A stretch of DNA of 64,000 nucleotides from Streptomyces sp. QL37 (lineage in GTDB: Bacteria > Actinomycetota > Actinomycetes > Streptomycetales > Streptomycetaceae): contig NZ_PTJS01000001.1 of assembly GCF_002941025.1 (NCBI RefSeq), positions 1,178,001 to 1,242,000 of the forward strand, given 5' to 3'. Position 1 is the first letter of the stretch; each line of letters begins with the position of its first letter. A program made the position numbers and the translations under genes. This document shows, in pieces, positions 16,683-25,527 of this stretch. The notes under the pieces are model-generated. The model had not been told where the DNA came from, did not search any database, and saw only the letters and a program-made list of their open reading frames with translations.

Positions 16683-18634
16683 AGACCGAACGCACGGGCG
16701 GCCGGAGCCGGAAGGGCCGGCAGCCGAAGACCTACGAACGCCTCACCCACCCCCTCGTCCGCGGGGAGGACGGTGTGCTGCGCCGGGCGAGCTGGGACGA
16801 GGCACTCGCTCGGGCGGCTGCCGGATTCCGGCAGACCCGCGAGACACACGGACCCGACGCCTTCGCGATGCTGTCCTGCGCCCGGGCCACCAACGAGATG
16901 AACTACGTGGCCCAGAAGTTCACCCGCGTCGTGATCGGCACCAACAACGTCGACTCCTGCAACCGCACCTGTCACGCCCCGAGCGTCGCGGGCCTCTCGG
17001 CCGCCTTCGGCTCCGGCGGCGGCACGTCCTCGTACGAGGAGGTGGAGCACACCGACCTGATCGTGATGTGGGGTTCCAACGCCCGCTTCGCGCACCCGAT
17101 CTTCTTCCACCACGTGCTCAAGGGCATCCGCAACGGCGCCCGGATGCACGCCGTCGACCCGCGCCGGACCTCGACCGCCGAATGGGCGGAGAGCTGGCTC
17201 GGACTCAACGTCGGCACCGACATCCCGCTCGCCCACGCCATCGGCCGCGAGATCATCCACGCGGGGCTCGTCAACCGGGCCTTCGTGGACCGGGCGACCA
17301 GCGGATTCGAGGAGTACGCGGCGCTCGTCGAGCCATGGACCCTGACGGCGGCCGAAAAGGTCACCGGGGTCCCCGCCGCGGCGATCCGGGACCTCGCCCA
17401 CGCCTACGCCACGGCCGAACGGGCCCAGCTCTGCTGGACCCTGGGCATCACCGAACACCACAACGGCACCGACAACGTCCGCGCGCTGATCAACCTCTGC
17501 CTGCTCACCGGCCACGTGGGGCGGTACGGCTCCGGGGTCCAGCCACTGCGTGGACAGAACAACGTCCAAGGCGGCGGCGACATGGGCGCCATCCCCAACA
17601 AGCTGCCCGGCTTCCAGGACATCCTCGACCCGCCCGTACGGCAGAAGTTCGAGCGCTCCTGGGACACGGTCATCCAGCCGAGGTACGGCAAGACCCTCAC
17701 CGAGATGTTCGAGGCCATGGAGACCGGCGACCTGCGCGCGGTGTACTGCATCGGGGAGAACCCCGCGCAGTCGGAGGCGGACAGCGAACAGGCGGTGCGG
17801 CGGCTGGAGTCACTCGACCATCTGGTGGTGCAGGACATCTTCCTGACCAGGACCGCCCAGCTGGCGGACGTCGTCCTGCCCGCCACCGCCTCCTGGGCGG
17901 AGGCCGACGGTACGACGACCAACAGCGAACGGCGCGTGCAGCGGGTGCGGGCCGCGCTCGTGCCACCCGGCGAGGCCCGCGAGGACATCGACATCATCTG
18001 CGCCATGGCCGGACAGCTGGGCCACGACTGGAAGTTCGAGGACGCCGAGGCCGTCTGGAACGAGCTGCGCTCCCTCTCCCCCGACCACTTCGGGATGACG
18101 TACGAACGGCTCGCGGAGCACCAGGGGCTGCAATGGCCCTGCCCCGACACCGAGAAGCTGCCGTCCAGCTTCCTGCACGCCCGCCTCTGGGAGACCGACC
18201 CCGCGCTGCGCGGCCCGGCGGCACCCTTCGGTCTGGTGCAGCACGACCCGCCGGTCGATCTCACCGACGAGACCTACCCGCTGCGGCTCACGACCGGGCG
18301 GCGGCTCGACTCGTACAACACCGGTGTCCAGAGCAGTGGTTACGCGTCACCGCTGCGGCGGGGCGAGTACATCGAGATCTGTCCCGAGGACGCGGCGTCG
18401 TACGGCGTCGCCGTCGGCGAGGAGGTGCGGGTCTCGTCCCGGCGGGGCAGTGTCACCGCTCCCGTCTGGATCGACCCCGGACTGCGGCCGGGTCTCGCCT
18501 TCATGACGATGCACTTCCCGGACGAGGTCGACACCAACCAGCTGACCATCGAGGCGAACTGCCCGATCGCCGGCACCGCCGAGTTCAAGGCCTCCGCCGT
18601 ACGGATAGAGAAGCTGGTGCCCGCATGGACCTGA
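16679..18634 (+). CDS. formate dehydrogenase catalytic subunit lacking the N-terminal Fe-S region (split alpha subunit)
   Basis: 651 aa molybdopterin oxidoreductase. It starts directly at the RLTHPLVR/ASWDEAL segment that in one-piece enzymes follows the N-terminal 4Fe-4S cluster. The Mo ligand is Cys98 in CNRTCHAPS, followed by the conserved His, so it is a cysteine and not a selenocysteine enzyme. Further family segments are MWGSNARFAHPI, QPLRGQNNVQGGGDMG, YCIGENPAQSE and the C-terminal molydop-binding domain from TTGRRLDSYNTG. The missing N-terminal Fe-S domains are encoded by the gene at 21170-22030. The ATG overlaps the previous stop, and the last 10 bp overlap the next gene. Reaction: formate to CO2, with electrons passed to NAD through the FdsG/FdsB diaphorase. 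Confidence 0.9.
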   Translation: MKTERTGGRSRKGRQPKTYERLTHPLVRGEDGVLRRASWDEALARAAAGFRQTRETHGPDAFAMLSCARATNEMNYVAQKFTRVVIGTNNVDSCNRTCHAPSVAGLSAAFGSGGGTSSYEEVEHTDLIVMWGSNARFAHPIFFHHVLKGIRNGARMHAVDPRRTSTAEWAESWLGLNVGTDIPLAHAIGREIIHAGLVNRAFVDRATSGFEEYAALVEPWTLTAAEKVTGVPAAAIRDLAHAYATAERAQLCWTLGITEHHNGTDNVRALINLCLLTGHVGRYGSGVQPLRGQNNVQGGGDMGAIPNKLPGFQDILDPPVRQKFERSWDTVIQPRYGKTLTEMFEAMETGDLRAVYCIGENPAQSEADSEQAVRRLESLDHLVVQDIFLTRTAQLADVVLPATASWAEADGTTTNSERRVQRVRAALVPPGEAREDIDIICAMAGQLGHDWKFEDAEAVWNELRSLSPDHFGMTYERLAEHQGLQWPCPDTEKLPSSFLHARLWETDPALRGPAAPFGLVQHDPPVDLTDETYPLRLTTGRRLDSYNTGVQSSGYASPLRRGEYIEICPEDAASYGVAVGEEVRVSSRRGSVTAPVWIDPGLRPGLAFMTMHFPDEVDTNQLTIEANCPIAGTAEFKASAVRIEKLVPAWT

Positions 18635-19275
18635 AGTACACGGACGCGGCCCCCTCCCACGCCGAACGGGAGGCGGTGGACGCCCTGCTGGGCCCGCCCC
18701 CGTCCGGCTGGGAGGGCGCGGCGGAGCGCTCCGACGAGGACCTGCGGTGGGCCAGGGGCGGCGCCTCGGCCGCCAAGGACCGCCGCGACCAGCTGCTGCC
18801 CGCGCTGCACGCGGTCAACGACCGCGTGGGCTGGATCAGCGAGGGGGCGCTCGACTACATCTGCCGGCGGCTGACGGTGGCCCCCGCGGAGGCGTACGGC
18901 GTCGCGACCTTCTACGCCATGTTCTCGGTGCGGCCGCGCCCGGCGAAGGTCCTCCACGTCTGTACGGACCTGGCCTGCGCGGCGCGCGGGTCGGCGGCCG
19001 TGTGCGCGGAACTCACCGAGCGCCTGGGTGCTTCGGGAACCCCGGCCGAGGGCACGGTCTGGCAGGAGAGCCCCTGCCTGGGCCTCTGCGAACGCGCCCC
19101 GGCGGCGCTGCTGCTCCAGGCGGGGACAGATCCGGCAAAGCCGGCCTCTCCGGCGCTTGAGGAGCGGGAATCCGGGGGCGGAGCCCCCGAAGAGCCCGCC
19201 GCAGGCGCCGTCCGCTGCTCCGCCGTGCTCGCGCCCGCCTCCGCGGGGGCCACCGTCAGCCGCCGGCAGATGTAG
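18625..19275 (+). CDS. NADH-dehydrogenase 24-kDa-type subunit of formate dehydrogenase (FdsG/NuoE-like), C-terminus rearranged
   Basis: Begins inside the end of the catalytic gene (10-bp overlap). The first 175 residues are a normal thioredoxin-like 2Fe-2S subunit: GVATFYAMFSVRPRPAK, then cluster ligands in CTDLAC and CLGLC (C-x4-C and C-x3-C). The tail VRCSAVLAPASAGATV looks like the native continuation, but from 19236 the DNA is an inverted copy of the gene itself, and the present stop at 19275 is created by that inverted copy. The native protein was therefore probably longer or fused to the FdsB part, as in some actinobacterial E/F fusions. Treat the C-terminus as unreliable. Confidence 0.75.
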   Translation: MDLKYTDAAPSHAEREAVDALLGPPPSGWEGAAERSDEDLRWARGGASAAKDRRDQLLPALHAVNDRVGWISEGALDYICRRLTVAPAEAYGVATFYAMFSVRPRPAKVLHVCTDLACAARGSAAVCAELTERLGASGTPAEGTVWQESPCLGLCERAPAALLLQAGTDPAKPASPALEERESGGGAPEEPAAGAVRCSAVLAPASAGATVSRRQM

Positions 19276-19569
19276 TCGAGCGCCCCCTCGCTGATCCAGC
19301 CCACGCGGTCGTTGACCGCGTGCAGCGCGGGCAGCAGCTGGTCGCGGCGGTCCTTGGCGGCCGAGGCGCCGCCCCTGGCCCACCGCAGGTCCTCGTCGGA
19401 GCGCTCCGACGAGGACCTGCGGTGGGCCAGGGGCGGCGCCTCGGCCGCCAAGGACCGCCGCGACCAGCTGCTGCCCGCGCTGCACGCGGTCAACGACCGC
19501 GTGGGCTGGATCAGCGAGGGGGCGCTCGACTACATCTGCCGGCGGCTGACGGTGGCCCCCGCGGAGGCG
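19236..19569. repeat. 334-bp perfect palindrome without spacer
   Basis: The arms 19236-19402 and 19403-19569 are exact reverse complements with the axis between 19402 and 19403. The left arm is an inverted copy of the FdsG-like coding sequence at 18728-18894. Long spacer-free palindromes are unstable in living cells and typical of fold-back synthesis, which makes an artefact or a very recent event likely. Confidence 0.9.
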
Positions 19570-19833
19570 TACGGCGTCGCGACCTTCTACGCCATGTTCT
19601 CGGTGCGGCCGCGCCCGGCGAAGGTCCTCCACGTCTGTACGGACCTGGCCTGCGCGGCGCGCGGGTCGGCGGCCGTGTGCGCGGAACTCACCGAGCGCCT
19701 GGGTGCTTCGGGAACCCCGGCCGAGGGCACGGTCTGGCAGGAGAGCCCCTGCCTGGGCCTCTGCGAACGCGCCCCGGCGGCGCTGCTGCTCCAGGCGGGG
19801 ACAGATCCGGCAAAGCCGGCCTCTCCGGCGCTT
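19397..19833 (+). pseudogene. second partial copy of the FdsG-like gene
   Basis: Encodes the same residues as codons 33-178 of the first copy, including both cysteine pairs, but has no native N-terminus. It is preceded by the inverted arm, and after 19833 its frame runs into [12 protein letters not shown] (copied from the Fe-S subunit start) and then out of frame. Not expected to give a working subunit. Confidence 0.8.
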
Positions 19834-19939
19834 AAGCCACCACGCCGTCTCGTCGCCTTCACGCTCGGCCCGGCGGGGGTGATCCGCGAGGGGCTGGGCG
19901 CCGGACTCGGCGGCCGGCGGCGGCGCCCGCGGCGGGGCC

Positions 19940-19979
19940 CTTCGGGGGCTCCGCCCCCGGATTCCCGCTCCTCAAGCGC
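19940..19979. repeat. 40-bp inverted copy of 19153-19192 containing a GC hairpin
   Basis: 19940-19979 is the reverse complement of 19153-19192. Both carry the GGGGGCGGAGCCCCC hairpin and the GAGGAGCGGGAATCC flank, which belongs to a hairpin element common in Streptomyces intergenic DNA. It marks the border where recognisable FdsB coding sequence resumes. Confidence 0.8.
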
Positions 19980-21173
19980 ATCGGCACCGTCGATCCCACC
20001 TCCCTGGACGACTATCGCTCCACCGGCGGCTACACCGCACTGCGCCGCGCCTTCACGCTCGGCCCGGCGGGGGTGATCCGCGAGGTGCTGGACGCCGGAC
20101 TCGTCGGCCGGGGCGGCGCCGCGTTCCCCACGGGCCGCAAGTGGCAGGCCACCGCCCAGCAGGCCGACGGCCCGCACTACCTGGTGTGCAACGCGGACGA
20201 GAGCGAGCCCGGCACCTTCAAGGACCGGGTGCTGATGGAGGGCGACCCGTACGCCCTGATCGAAGCGATGACCATCGCCGGTTACGCGATCGGCGCCCAC
20301 CGGGGCTTCATCTATCTGCGCGGTGAGTACCCACGGGCGTACGAACGCCTCGGCCACGCCCTGCGGAGCACCCGCACTCGCGGGCTGCTCGGCCCCGACG
20401 TCCTCGGGCAGGGCTATGCCTTCGACATCGAGATCCGGCGCGGCGCGGGCGCCTACATCTGCGGCGAGGAGACCGCGATCTTCAACTCGATCGAGGGGCA
20501 GCGGGGCGAGCCGCGCTCCAAACCGCCCTTCCCGGTGGAGAAGGGCCTCTTCGGCAAGCCGACCGCGGTCAACAACGTCGAGACGCTGATGAACGTGCTT
20601 CCGATCCTGGAGCACGGCGCCGCCGCGTACGCCGCGACCGGCACGGAGACGTCCACCGGGACCAAGCTGTTCTGCGTCTCCGGACAGGTGGCGCGCCCCG
20701 GGATCTACGAACTCCCCTTCGGCGCGAATCTACGGGAGCTGCTCGACCTCGCGGGCCCGCCCGAGCGGCTGCGGGCCGTGCTCCTCGGCGGCGCCGCCGG
20801 CGGGTTCGTGCGCCCCGACGAGCTGGACGTCCCACTGACCTTCGAGGGCACCCGAGCGGCGGGGACGACACTCGGCTCGGGGGTGGTCCTGGTCCTGGAC
20901 GACTCGGTGGAGCTGCCCCGTGTGCTGCTGCGCATCGCCGAGTTCTTCCGCGACGAGTCGTGCGGCCAGTGCGTGCCCTGCCGGGTCGGCACGGTCCGCC
21001 AGGAGGAGGCCCTGCACCGGATCGTGGACCGCACGGGCGCCGACGCCGCCCAGGACATCGCGCTCATGAGAGAGGTGGGGCAGGCGATGCGGGACGCCTC
21101 GATCTGCGGTCTCGGCCAGACCGCGTGGAACGCCGTGGAGTCAGCCATCGACCGTCTGGGGGTCTACAAGTGA
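19968..21173 (+). CDS. NAD/FMN-binding diaphorase subunit of formate dehydrogenase (FdsB/NuoF-like), 5' end lost
   Basis: Coding similarity begins about 19968 (LLKRIGTVDPTSLDDY); no ATG or GTG lies in frame before the GTG at 20073, which is inside the conserved domain and is not a credible native start. Visible features are the FMN/NAD loop GRGGAAFPTGRKW, NADESEPGTFKDR, GAGAYICGEETAIFNSIEG, the SLBB region, and 4Fe-4S ligands in ESCGQCVPCRVGT with a later Cys in ASICGLGQT. It transfers electrons from the Fe-S chain to NAD. The N-terminus (and perhaps a fusion to the FdsG part) is destroyed by the rearranged DNA upstream. The stop overlaps the next start (GTGA). Confidence 0.8.
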   Translation, partial: LLKRIGTVDPTSLDDYRSTGGYTALRRAFTLGPAGVIREVLDAGLVGRGGAAFPTGRKWQATAQQADGPHYLVCNADESEPGTFKDRVLMEGDPYALIEAMTIAGYAIGAHRGFIYLRGEYPRAYERLGHALRSTRTRGLLGPDVLGQGYAFDIEIRRGAGAYICGEETAIFNSIEGQRGEPRSKPPFPVEKGLFGKPTAVNNVETLMNVLPILEHGAAAYAATGTETSTGTKLFCVSGQVARPGIYELPFGANLRELLDLAGPPERLRAVLLGGAAGGFVRPDELDVPLTFEGTRAAGTTLGSGVVLVLDDSVELPRVLLRIAEFFRDESCGQCVPCRVGTVRQEEALHRIVDRTGADAAQDIALMREVGQAMRDASICGLGQTAWNAVESAIDRLGVYK

Positions 21174-22030
21174 CCGCTGTGCCGCTTAAGCCACCACGCC
21201 GTCTCGTCGCCTTCACGCTGGACGGCGAGGAGACCCGCGTCCCGGAGGGATCGACGATCCTGGACGCCTGCCGGACGGCGGGCAAGGACATCCCGACCCT
21301 GTGCCAGGGGGACACGCTCACCCCGAAAAACGCCTGCCGGGTGTGCGTGGTCGAGGTGGAGGGGGCGCGGACGCTAGCCCCGGCCTGCTCCCGGCGCGCC
21401 GAGCCCGGCATGACGGTCCGTACGGACACGGAGCGGGCCCGGCACAGCCGCAAGGTGGTCCTGGAGCTGCTCGCCTCGTCGACGGACCTGTCCACGACGC
21501 CGCGGGCCGAGGAGTGGATCAAGGAGTACGAGGCGAAGCCGGACCGCTTCGGCGCGGACGCCGCCCGGATGAACGAACAGCCGAAGATCGACAACGAGCT
21601 GTACGTCCGCGACTACGACAAATGCATCCTCTGCTACAAGTGCGTCGACGCCTGCGGCGAGCAGTGGCAGAACACCTTCGCCATCGCCGTGTCCGGGCGC
21701 GGTTTCGACGCCCGTATCTCCACCGAGCACGATGCCGCGCTCCCCGACTCGGCCTGCGTCTTCTGCGGGAACTGCATCGAGGTGTGCCCGACGGGTGCGC
21801 TGTCGTTCAGCACGGAGTTCGACATGCGGACGGCCGGGACGTGGAACGAGCCCGCGCAGACGCAGACCACGACCGTCTGCGCCTACTGCGGCGTGGGCTG
21901 CAACGTGACCCTCCACGTGCAGGAGAACGAGATCGTCAAGGTCACCTCGCCGCACGACAACCCGGTGACCCATGGCAACCTCTGTATCAAGGGCCGTTTC
22001 GGCTACCAACACGTACAGAATCGGGATTGA
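21170..22030 (+). CDS. Fe-S subunit equal to the detached N-terminus of the formate dehydrogenase alpha chain
   Basis: 286 aa. Order: 2Fe-2S ferredoxin domain (about 10-85; Cys in [21 protein letters not shown]), a linker lacking the usual His-Cys3 cluster residues, two 4Fe-4S motifs ([13 protein letters not shown], about 145-160; [12 protein letters not shown], about 195-206), and the molybdopterin-type 4Fe-4S motif (CAYCGVGC ... [11 protein letters not shown], about 240-280). It stops exactly where the catalytic subunit at 16679 begins in one-piece enzymes. The two genes therefore together make one alpha chain, with gene order permuted. GTG start overlaps the fdsB stop. Electrons should pass from Mo through these clusters to the diaphorase. 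Confidence 0.88.
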   Translation: MTAVPLKPPRRLVAFTLDGEETRVPEGSTILDACRTAGKDIPTLCQGDTLTPKNACRVCVVEVEGARTLAPACSRRAEPGMTVRTDTERARHSRKVVLELLASSTDLSTTPRAEEWIKEYEAKPDRFGADAARMNEQPKIDNELYVRDYDKCILCYKCVDACGEQWQNTFAIAVSGRGFDARISTEHDAALPDSACVFCGNCIEVCPTGALSFSTEFDMRTAGTWNEPAQTQTTTVCAYCGVGCNVTLHVQENEIVKVTSPHDNPVTHGNLCIKGRFGYQHVQNRD

Positions 22031-22035
22031 CGGTT

Positions 22036-22884
22036 ATGGGACGGGTCACCGAGCGTCGCCGCACCATCCGCATCCGGGACGGAGCGGTCACGACCCGTCC
22101 CGACACCCTCGTGGCGGAGGAGCCGCTGGAGATTCGGCTCAACGGCAAGCCGCTCGCCATCACGATGCGCACCCCGGGCGACGACTTCGCGCTCGCGGCG
22201 GGCTTCCTGGTGAGCGAGGGCGTGATCGGTGAGGGCTCCGAGGTGCAGTCGATCGTGTACTGCGCGGGAGCGACGGCCGACGGGGTGAACACCTACAACG
22301 TGGTGGACGTGAAGCTCGCGCCCGGCGTCGTGGTCCCCGACATCACGCTGGAACGCAACGTCTACACCACCTCGTCCTGCGGACTCTGCGGCAAGGCGAG
22401 CCTCGACGCGGTCCGGACCACAACCCGCCACCCCGTCTCCGACACTCCCCCGGTCCGGGTGACGCCCGCGCTGCTCGCCGCGCTCCCCGACCGGCTGCGC
22501 GAGGCGCAGCGGGTGTTCGACCGGACCGGGGGTCTGCACGCCGCGGCGCTGTTCTCCCCGGAGGGCGAGCTCCTCGACATCCGGGAGGACGTGGGCCGCC
22601 ACAACGCGGTCGACAAGCTCGTGGGGCGCGCCCTCACCGACGACCGCCTGCCGCTCTCGCAGGCGATCCTGCTGGTCTCGGGGCGGGCTTCCTTCGAATT
22701 GGCGCAGAAGGCGGTGATGGCGGGGATCCCGATGCTGGCGGCGGTCTCGGCGCCGTCGTCGCTGGCCGTGGACCTCGCGGCCGAGAGCGGACTGACTCTC
22801 GTCGGCTTCCTGCGGGGGCAGTCCATGAACGTGTACGCGGGTGACCACCGCATCGCCCTCGAGGCGACGGTGGGCCAGGGCTGA
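22036..22884 (+). CDS. fdhD: formate dehydrogenase accessory sulfurtransferase FdhD
   Basis: 282 aa. It has the FdhD pattern: [23 protein letters not shown] at the start, the sulfur-carrying CxxC in [11 protein letters not shown] (about residues 113-123), [13 protein letters not shown] and [12 protein letters not shown]. FdhD passes sulfur from a cysteine desulfurase to the molybdenum cofactor and is required for active formate dehydrogenase. It follows the Fe-S subunit by 5 bp and ends the operon, which supports the formate dehydrogenase call for the upstream genes. Confidence 0.95.
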   Translation: MGRVTERRRTIRIRDGAVTTRPDTLVAEEPLEIRLNGKPLAITMRTPGDDFALAAGFLVSEGVIGEGSEVQSIVYCAGATADGVNTYNVVDVKLAPGVVVPDITLERNVYTTSSCGLCGKASLDAVRTTTRHPVSDTPPVRVTPALLAALPDRLREAQRVFDRTGGLHAAALFSPEGELLDIREDVGRHNAVDKLVGRALTDDRLPLSQAILLVSGRASFELAQKAVMAGIPMLAAVSAPSSLAVDLAAESGLTLVGFLRGQSMNVYAGDHRIALEATVGQG

Positions 22885-23079
22885 GGAGGCCCGCCCGCTG
22901 CACGGGGCAGGGGTCCGGCCGACGGGGAGCGCCCCCTGCGCCGGCCGGCCCCTCTCGCAGGTGTCCGACGTCCGGTGGCCAGTGATCGCCGCGGCGGTCG
23001 GCAGCCCCATCGGTATCCTGCTGCGAGGAGTCGCGGGTGACAGCATCGTGCGGCGAAGTCGACAGCCGGGGGCAACACG

Positions 23080-23451
23080 GTGCGCATGTGGAAGACGGCA
23101 CTCCCGGTCCTCGCTCTGGTGGCGGCGGCAGCGGGATGTTCCTCGTCCGACGATGTGGACGAGCAGCGGCTGACCGGGAAGCGGGAGACCTACTGCACGC
23201 AGTTGGGGACGTGGCAGAAGGCCCGGAACGCGGCGGATCCGGACACGCCGGACCCATCCGGCTACGACGAGGTCGGGGCCCTGGCTCAGGACGCCTTTCT
23301 CGCGATGCGACCGCTGAAGGATGAGGGCGTCGACGGAGGCCGTACCTTGGGGGAGGCGACGGTGGCGGCGATGACCAAGGGCGACTCCGAGGCGGAAGGC
23401 CGTGTCGTGAAGTACTGCGACGATGCCGGCTTCGAGACGCTGACCCGCTGA
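23080..23451 (+). CDS. small secreted lipoprotein, unknown function
   Basis: 123 aa. Signal peptide with lipobox AAAAGC (Cys about residue 20), then a Ser/Asp-rich linker and a mostly helical acidic domain with two Cys residues (TYCTQLG, KYCDDAG). GTG start after GGGGG; an ATG two codons later is also possible. The 195-bp gap before it holds no recognised gene. Function unknown. Confidence 0.7.
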   Translation: MRMWKTALPVLALVAAAAGCSSSDDVDEQRLTGKRETYCTQLGTWQKARNAADPDTPDPSGYDEVGALAQDAFLAMRPLKDEGVDGGRTLGEATVAAMTKGDSEAEGRVVKYCDDAGFETLTR

Positions 23452-23482
23452 GGCCGTCCGGTGACCGCGCCTCACCGCTACG

Positions 23483-24517
23483 TCAGTTCAGCGCCTCGGC
23501 CGGAGCAGGGCTGATCTGGGCATCGTCCGGCAGCGGGTCGCGTGAGCGGCGTTTGGCGATCACCGCGCAGACCATCAGCTGCATCTGGTGGAACAGCATC
23601 AGGGGCAGCACCGCGAGACTCGCGTGCGCGCCGAACAGGACGCTGGCCATCGGCAGGCCGGCCGCCAGGCTCTTCTTCGACCCGGCGAACTGGATGGCGA
23701 TCCGGTCCTCCCGTCCGAAGCCCAGCCGCTTGGCGCCGTACCAGCTCAGCGCGAGCATCAGGGCCAGCAGCACGGCCTCGGCGCCGAGCAGCGCGCCGAG
23801 CCGGAGGGGGGTGACCTGGTGCCAGATTCCGGCCACCATGCCCTCGCTGAAGGCCGTGTAGACGACGAGCAGGATCGAGCCGCGGTCGACGTATCCCAGC
23901 ACCTTGCGGTGACGGCCGATGAATCCTCCGACCCAGCGGCGCAGCAGCTGGCCGGCGAGGAAGGGCACCAGCAGCTGGAGGACGATCTTCACCAGGCTGT
24001 CCGCGGAGAACCCTCCCCCGCTCCCGCCGAGCAGCACCGCTGCCAGCAGCGGCGTGAGCACGATCCCGGCGATGCTGGAGAAGGAGCCGGCGCAGATGGC
24101 CGCCGGCACGTTGCCGCGGGCGATCGAGGTGAAGGCGATCGAGGACTGGATCGTCGAGGGGACCAGGCACAGGAAGAGGAAGCCGTCCTGGAGCTGTGGG
24201 GTCAGCACGTACGGCACCAGGCCGTGGCTGGCGAGTCCGAGCAGCGGGAAGACGAGGAAGGTGCAGACCAGGACGGTGAGGTGGAGTCGCCAGTGCTTCA
24301 GGCCGTCGAGCGCCTCGGCGGTCGAGAGGCGGGCTCCGTAGAGGAAGAAGAGCAGGGCCACCGCTCCGGTCGACGCGCCGCCCGCCACGTCCGCCCCGGT
24401 GCCGGAGACGGGCAGCAGCGCCGCGAGTACCACCGTGCCGATCAGCGCCAGGATGTAGAGGTCGACCGGCAGCCAGGACGGCAGCGCGGGGATACGGCGG
24501 CTGGTGCGGCGGCTCAT
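23483..24517 (-). CDS. bile acid:sodium symporter family (SBF-like) transporter
   Basis: 344 aa with about ten membrane segments. Family features include GAVALLFFLYGARLS near TM2, VPSTIQSSIAFTSIARGN (about 115-132), and AGSKKSLAAGLPMA in the second half. The start at 24517 is chosen for GGAG 6 nt upstream; longer starts enter the LysR promoter. It is divergent from a LysR gene (117-bp gap), which probably regulates it. It may carry organic anions with Na+ or H+; the substrate is unknown. Confidence 0.88.
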   Translation of the reverse strand: MSRRTSRRIPALPSWLPVDLYILALIGTVVLAALLPVSGTGADVAGGASTGAVALLFFLYGARLSTAEALDGLKHWRLHLTVLVCTFLVFPLLGLASHGLVPYVLTPQLQDGFLFLCLVPSTIQSSIAFTSIARGNVPAAICAGSFSSIAGIVLTPLLAAVLLGGSGGGFSADSLVKIVLQLLVPFLAGQLLRRWVGGFIGRHRKVLGYVDRGSILLVVYTAFSEGMVAGIWHQVTPLRLGALLGAEAVLLALMLALSWYGAKRLGFGREDRIAIQFAGSKKSLAAGLPMASVLFGAHASLAVLPLMLFHQMQLMVCAVIAKRRSRDPLPDDAQISPAPAEALN

Positions 24518-24633
24518 GTGCTCCGTGCTCTCTCGGTGGAATCGTGCCCTCCCCATCGTGCTCCCGAACGCCGCGATCGGGAATCCCGTACACCGCACTG
24601 ACTGTCATCATGATTCGCGATAGCCTCGGCCCC

Positions 24634-25527
24634 ATGTACGACCCCGTCCAGCTCCGCACCTTCCTGGCCGTCGCCCAGACCCTGAGCTTCACACAGGCGG
24701 CACGCAGGCTCGGCGTCCGTCAGTCCACGGTCAGTCAGCACGTCCGCCGGCTGGAGTCCGAGGCCGGCCGCCAGCTCTTCGACCGGGACACGCACCGGGT
24801 CGATCTCACGGAGGACGGCGAGGCCATGCTGGGCTTCGCACGGACGATTCTGCAGGCCAACGAGCGGGCGGCGGCGTTCTTCACCGGCACCAGACTGCGC
24901 GGACGGCTGCGTTTCGGGGCCTCCGAGGACTTCGTGCTGACCCGCCTCCCGGAGATCCTGGAGTCATTCCGGCGGGAGCACCCCGAGGTCGAGCTGGAGC
25001 TCACGGTGGAGCTGTCCGGCGCGCTGCACCGGCAGCTCGCGGCGGGCCGGCTCGACCTGGTGCTGGCCAAGCGCCGCGTCGGGGACACCCACGGAGAGCT
25101 GGTCTGGCAGGACACCCTGGCCTGGATCGGCGCCCCGCAGCTCCGGATCGACCCCGAGCGTCCCCTTCCGCTGATCGCCTTCCCGCCTCCCGGCATCACC
25201 AGGGCGCGCGCCCTGGAGGTGCTGGAGGAGCACGGCAGGTCCTGGCGCTTCGCGTGTACGAGTGCGAGCCTGAGCGCTCTCGTGGCGGCGGCCCGTGCCG
25301 GTCTCGGGGTGATGGCGCACACCCGGGGGCTCATCCCGCCGGGGCTCGCGCCCGTCCCGCCCCGGGCAGGTCTGCCGGAGCTCGGAGATGTGGACTTCGT
25401 GTTGCTGCACGGGCGCCGCAGGGACACCGCCCAGGAGGCGGCGGACGCCCTCGCGGCCGCGATCCTGGCGGGCGGCGACCGTCTCCACCGGGGTCCGGTC
25501 ATGCCTGCGCACCCGGAATCGGCGTAA
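24634..25527 (+). CDS. LysR-family transcriptional regulator
   Basis: 297 aa. An N-terminal winged HTH (VQLRTFLAVAQTLSFTQAARRLGVRQSTVSQHVRRLE) is followed by a type-2 periplasmic-binding ligand domain. The ATG at 24634 gives the canonical LysR N-terminus; a further in-frame ATG at 24610 is less typical. It is divergent from the SBF-like transporter, the classical arrangement for a LysR regulator and its target. The ATC-N9-GAT sequence at about 24608-24622 between them is a possible T-N11-A box. Confidence 0.88.
   Translation: MYDPVQLRTFLAVAQTLSFTQAARRLGVRQSTVSQHVRRLESEAGRQLFDRDTHRVDLTEDGEAMLGFARTILQANERAAAFFTGTRLRGRLRFGASEDFVLTRLPEILESFRREHPEVELELTVELSGALHRQLAAGRLDLVLAKRRVGDTHGELVWQDTLAWIGAPQLRIDPERPLPLIAFPPPGITRARALEVLEEHGRSWRFACTSASLSALVAAARAGLGVMAHTRGLIPPGLAPVPPRAGLPELGDVDFVLLHGRRRDTAQEAADALAAAILAGGDRLHRGPVMPAHPESA

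Larger units (their letters stand above)
18722..19833 (+). repeat. 437-bp perfect direct repeat (18722-19158 and 19397-19833)
   Basis: The two copies are offset by 675 bp and appear identical base for base in my reading. They cover codon 33 to about codon 178 of the FdsG-like gene. The interval between them holds a 167-bp inverted copy of the same gene. The second copy leads into a 37-bp stretch (19829-19865) identical to 21183-21219, then into about 38 bp identical to 20048-20085. Confidence 0.92.

Noticed and set aside
16679..18634. Selenocysteine formate dehydrogenase
   Set aside because: The Mo-ligand position is an ordinary cysteine codon (Cys98) and no in-frame TGA is present.
19236..19569. 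Transposon or insertion-sequence ends
   Set aside because: The inverted arms are coding sequence of the neighbouring gene; there is no transposase and no target duplication.
22885..23079. Possible gene between fdhD and the lipoprotein
   Set aside because: No frame with a ribosome-binding site or conserved features; treated as a promoter/terminator gap.
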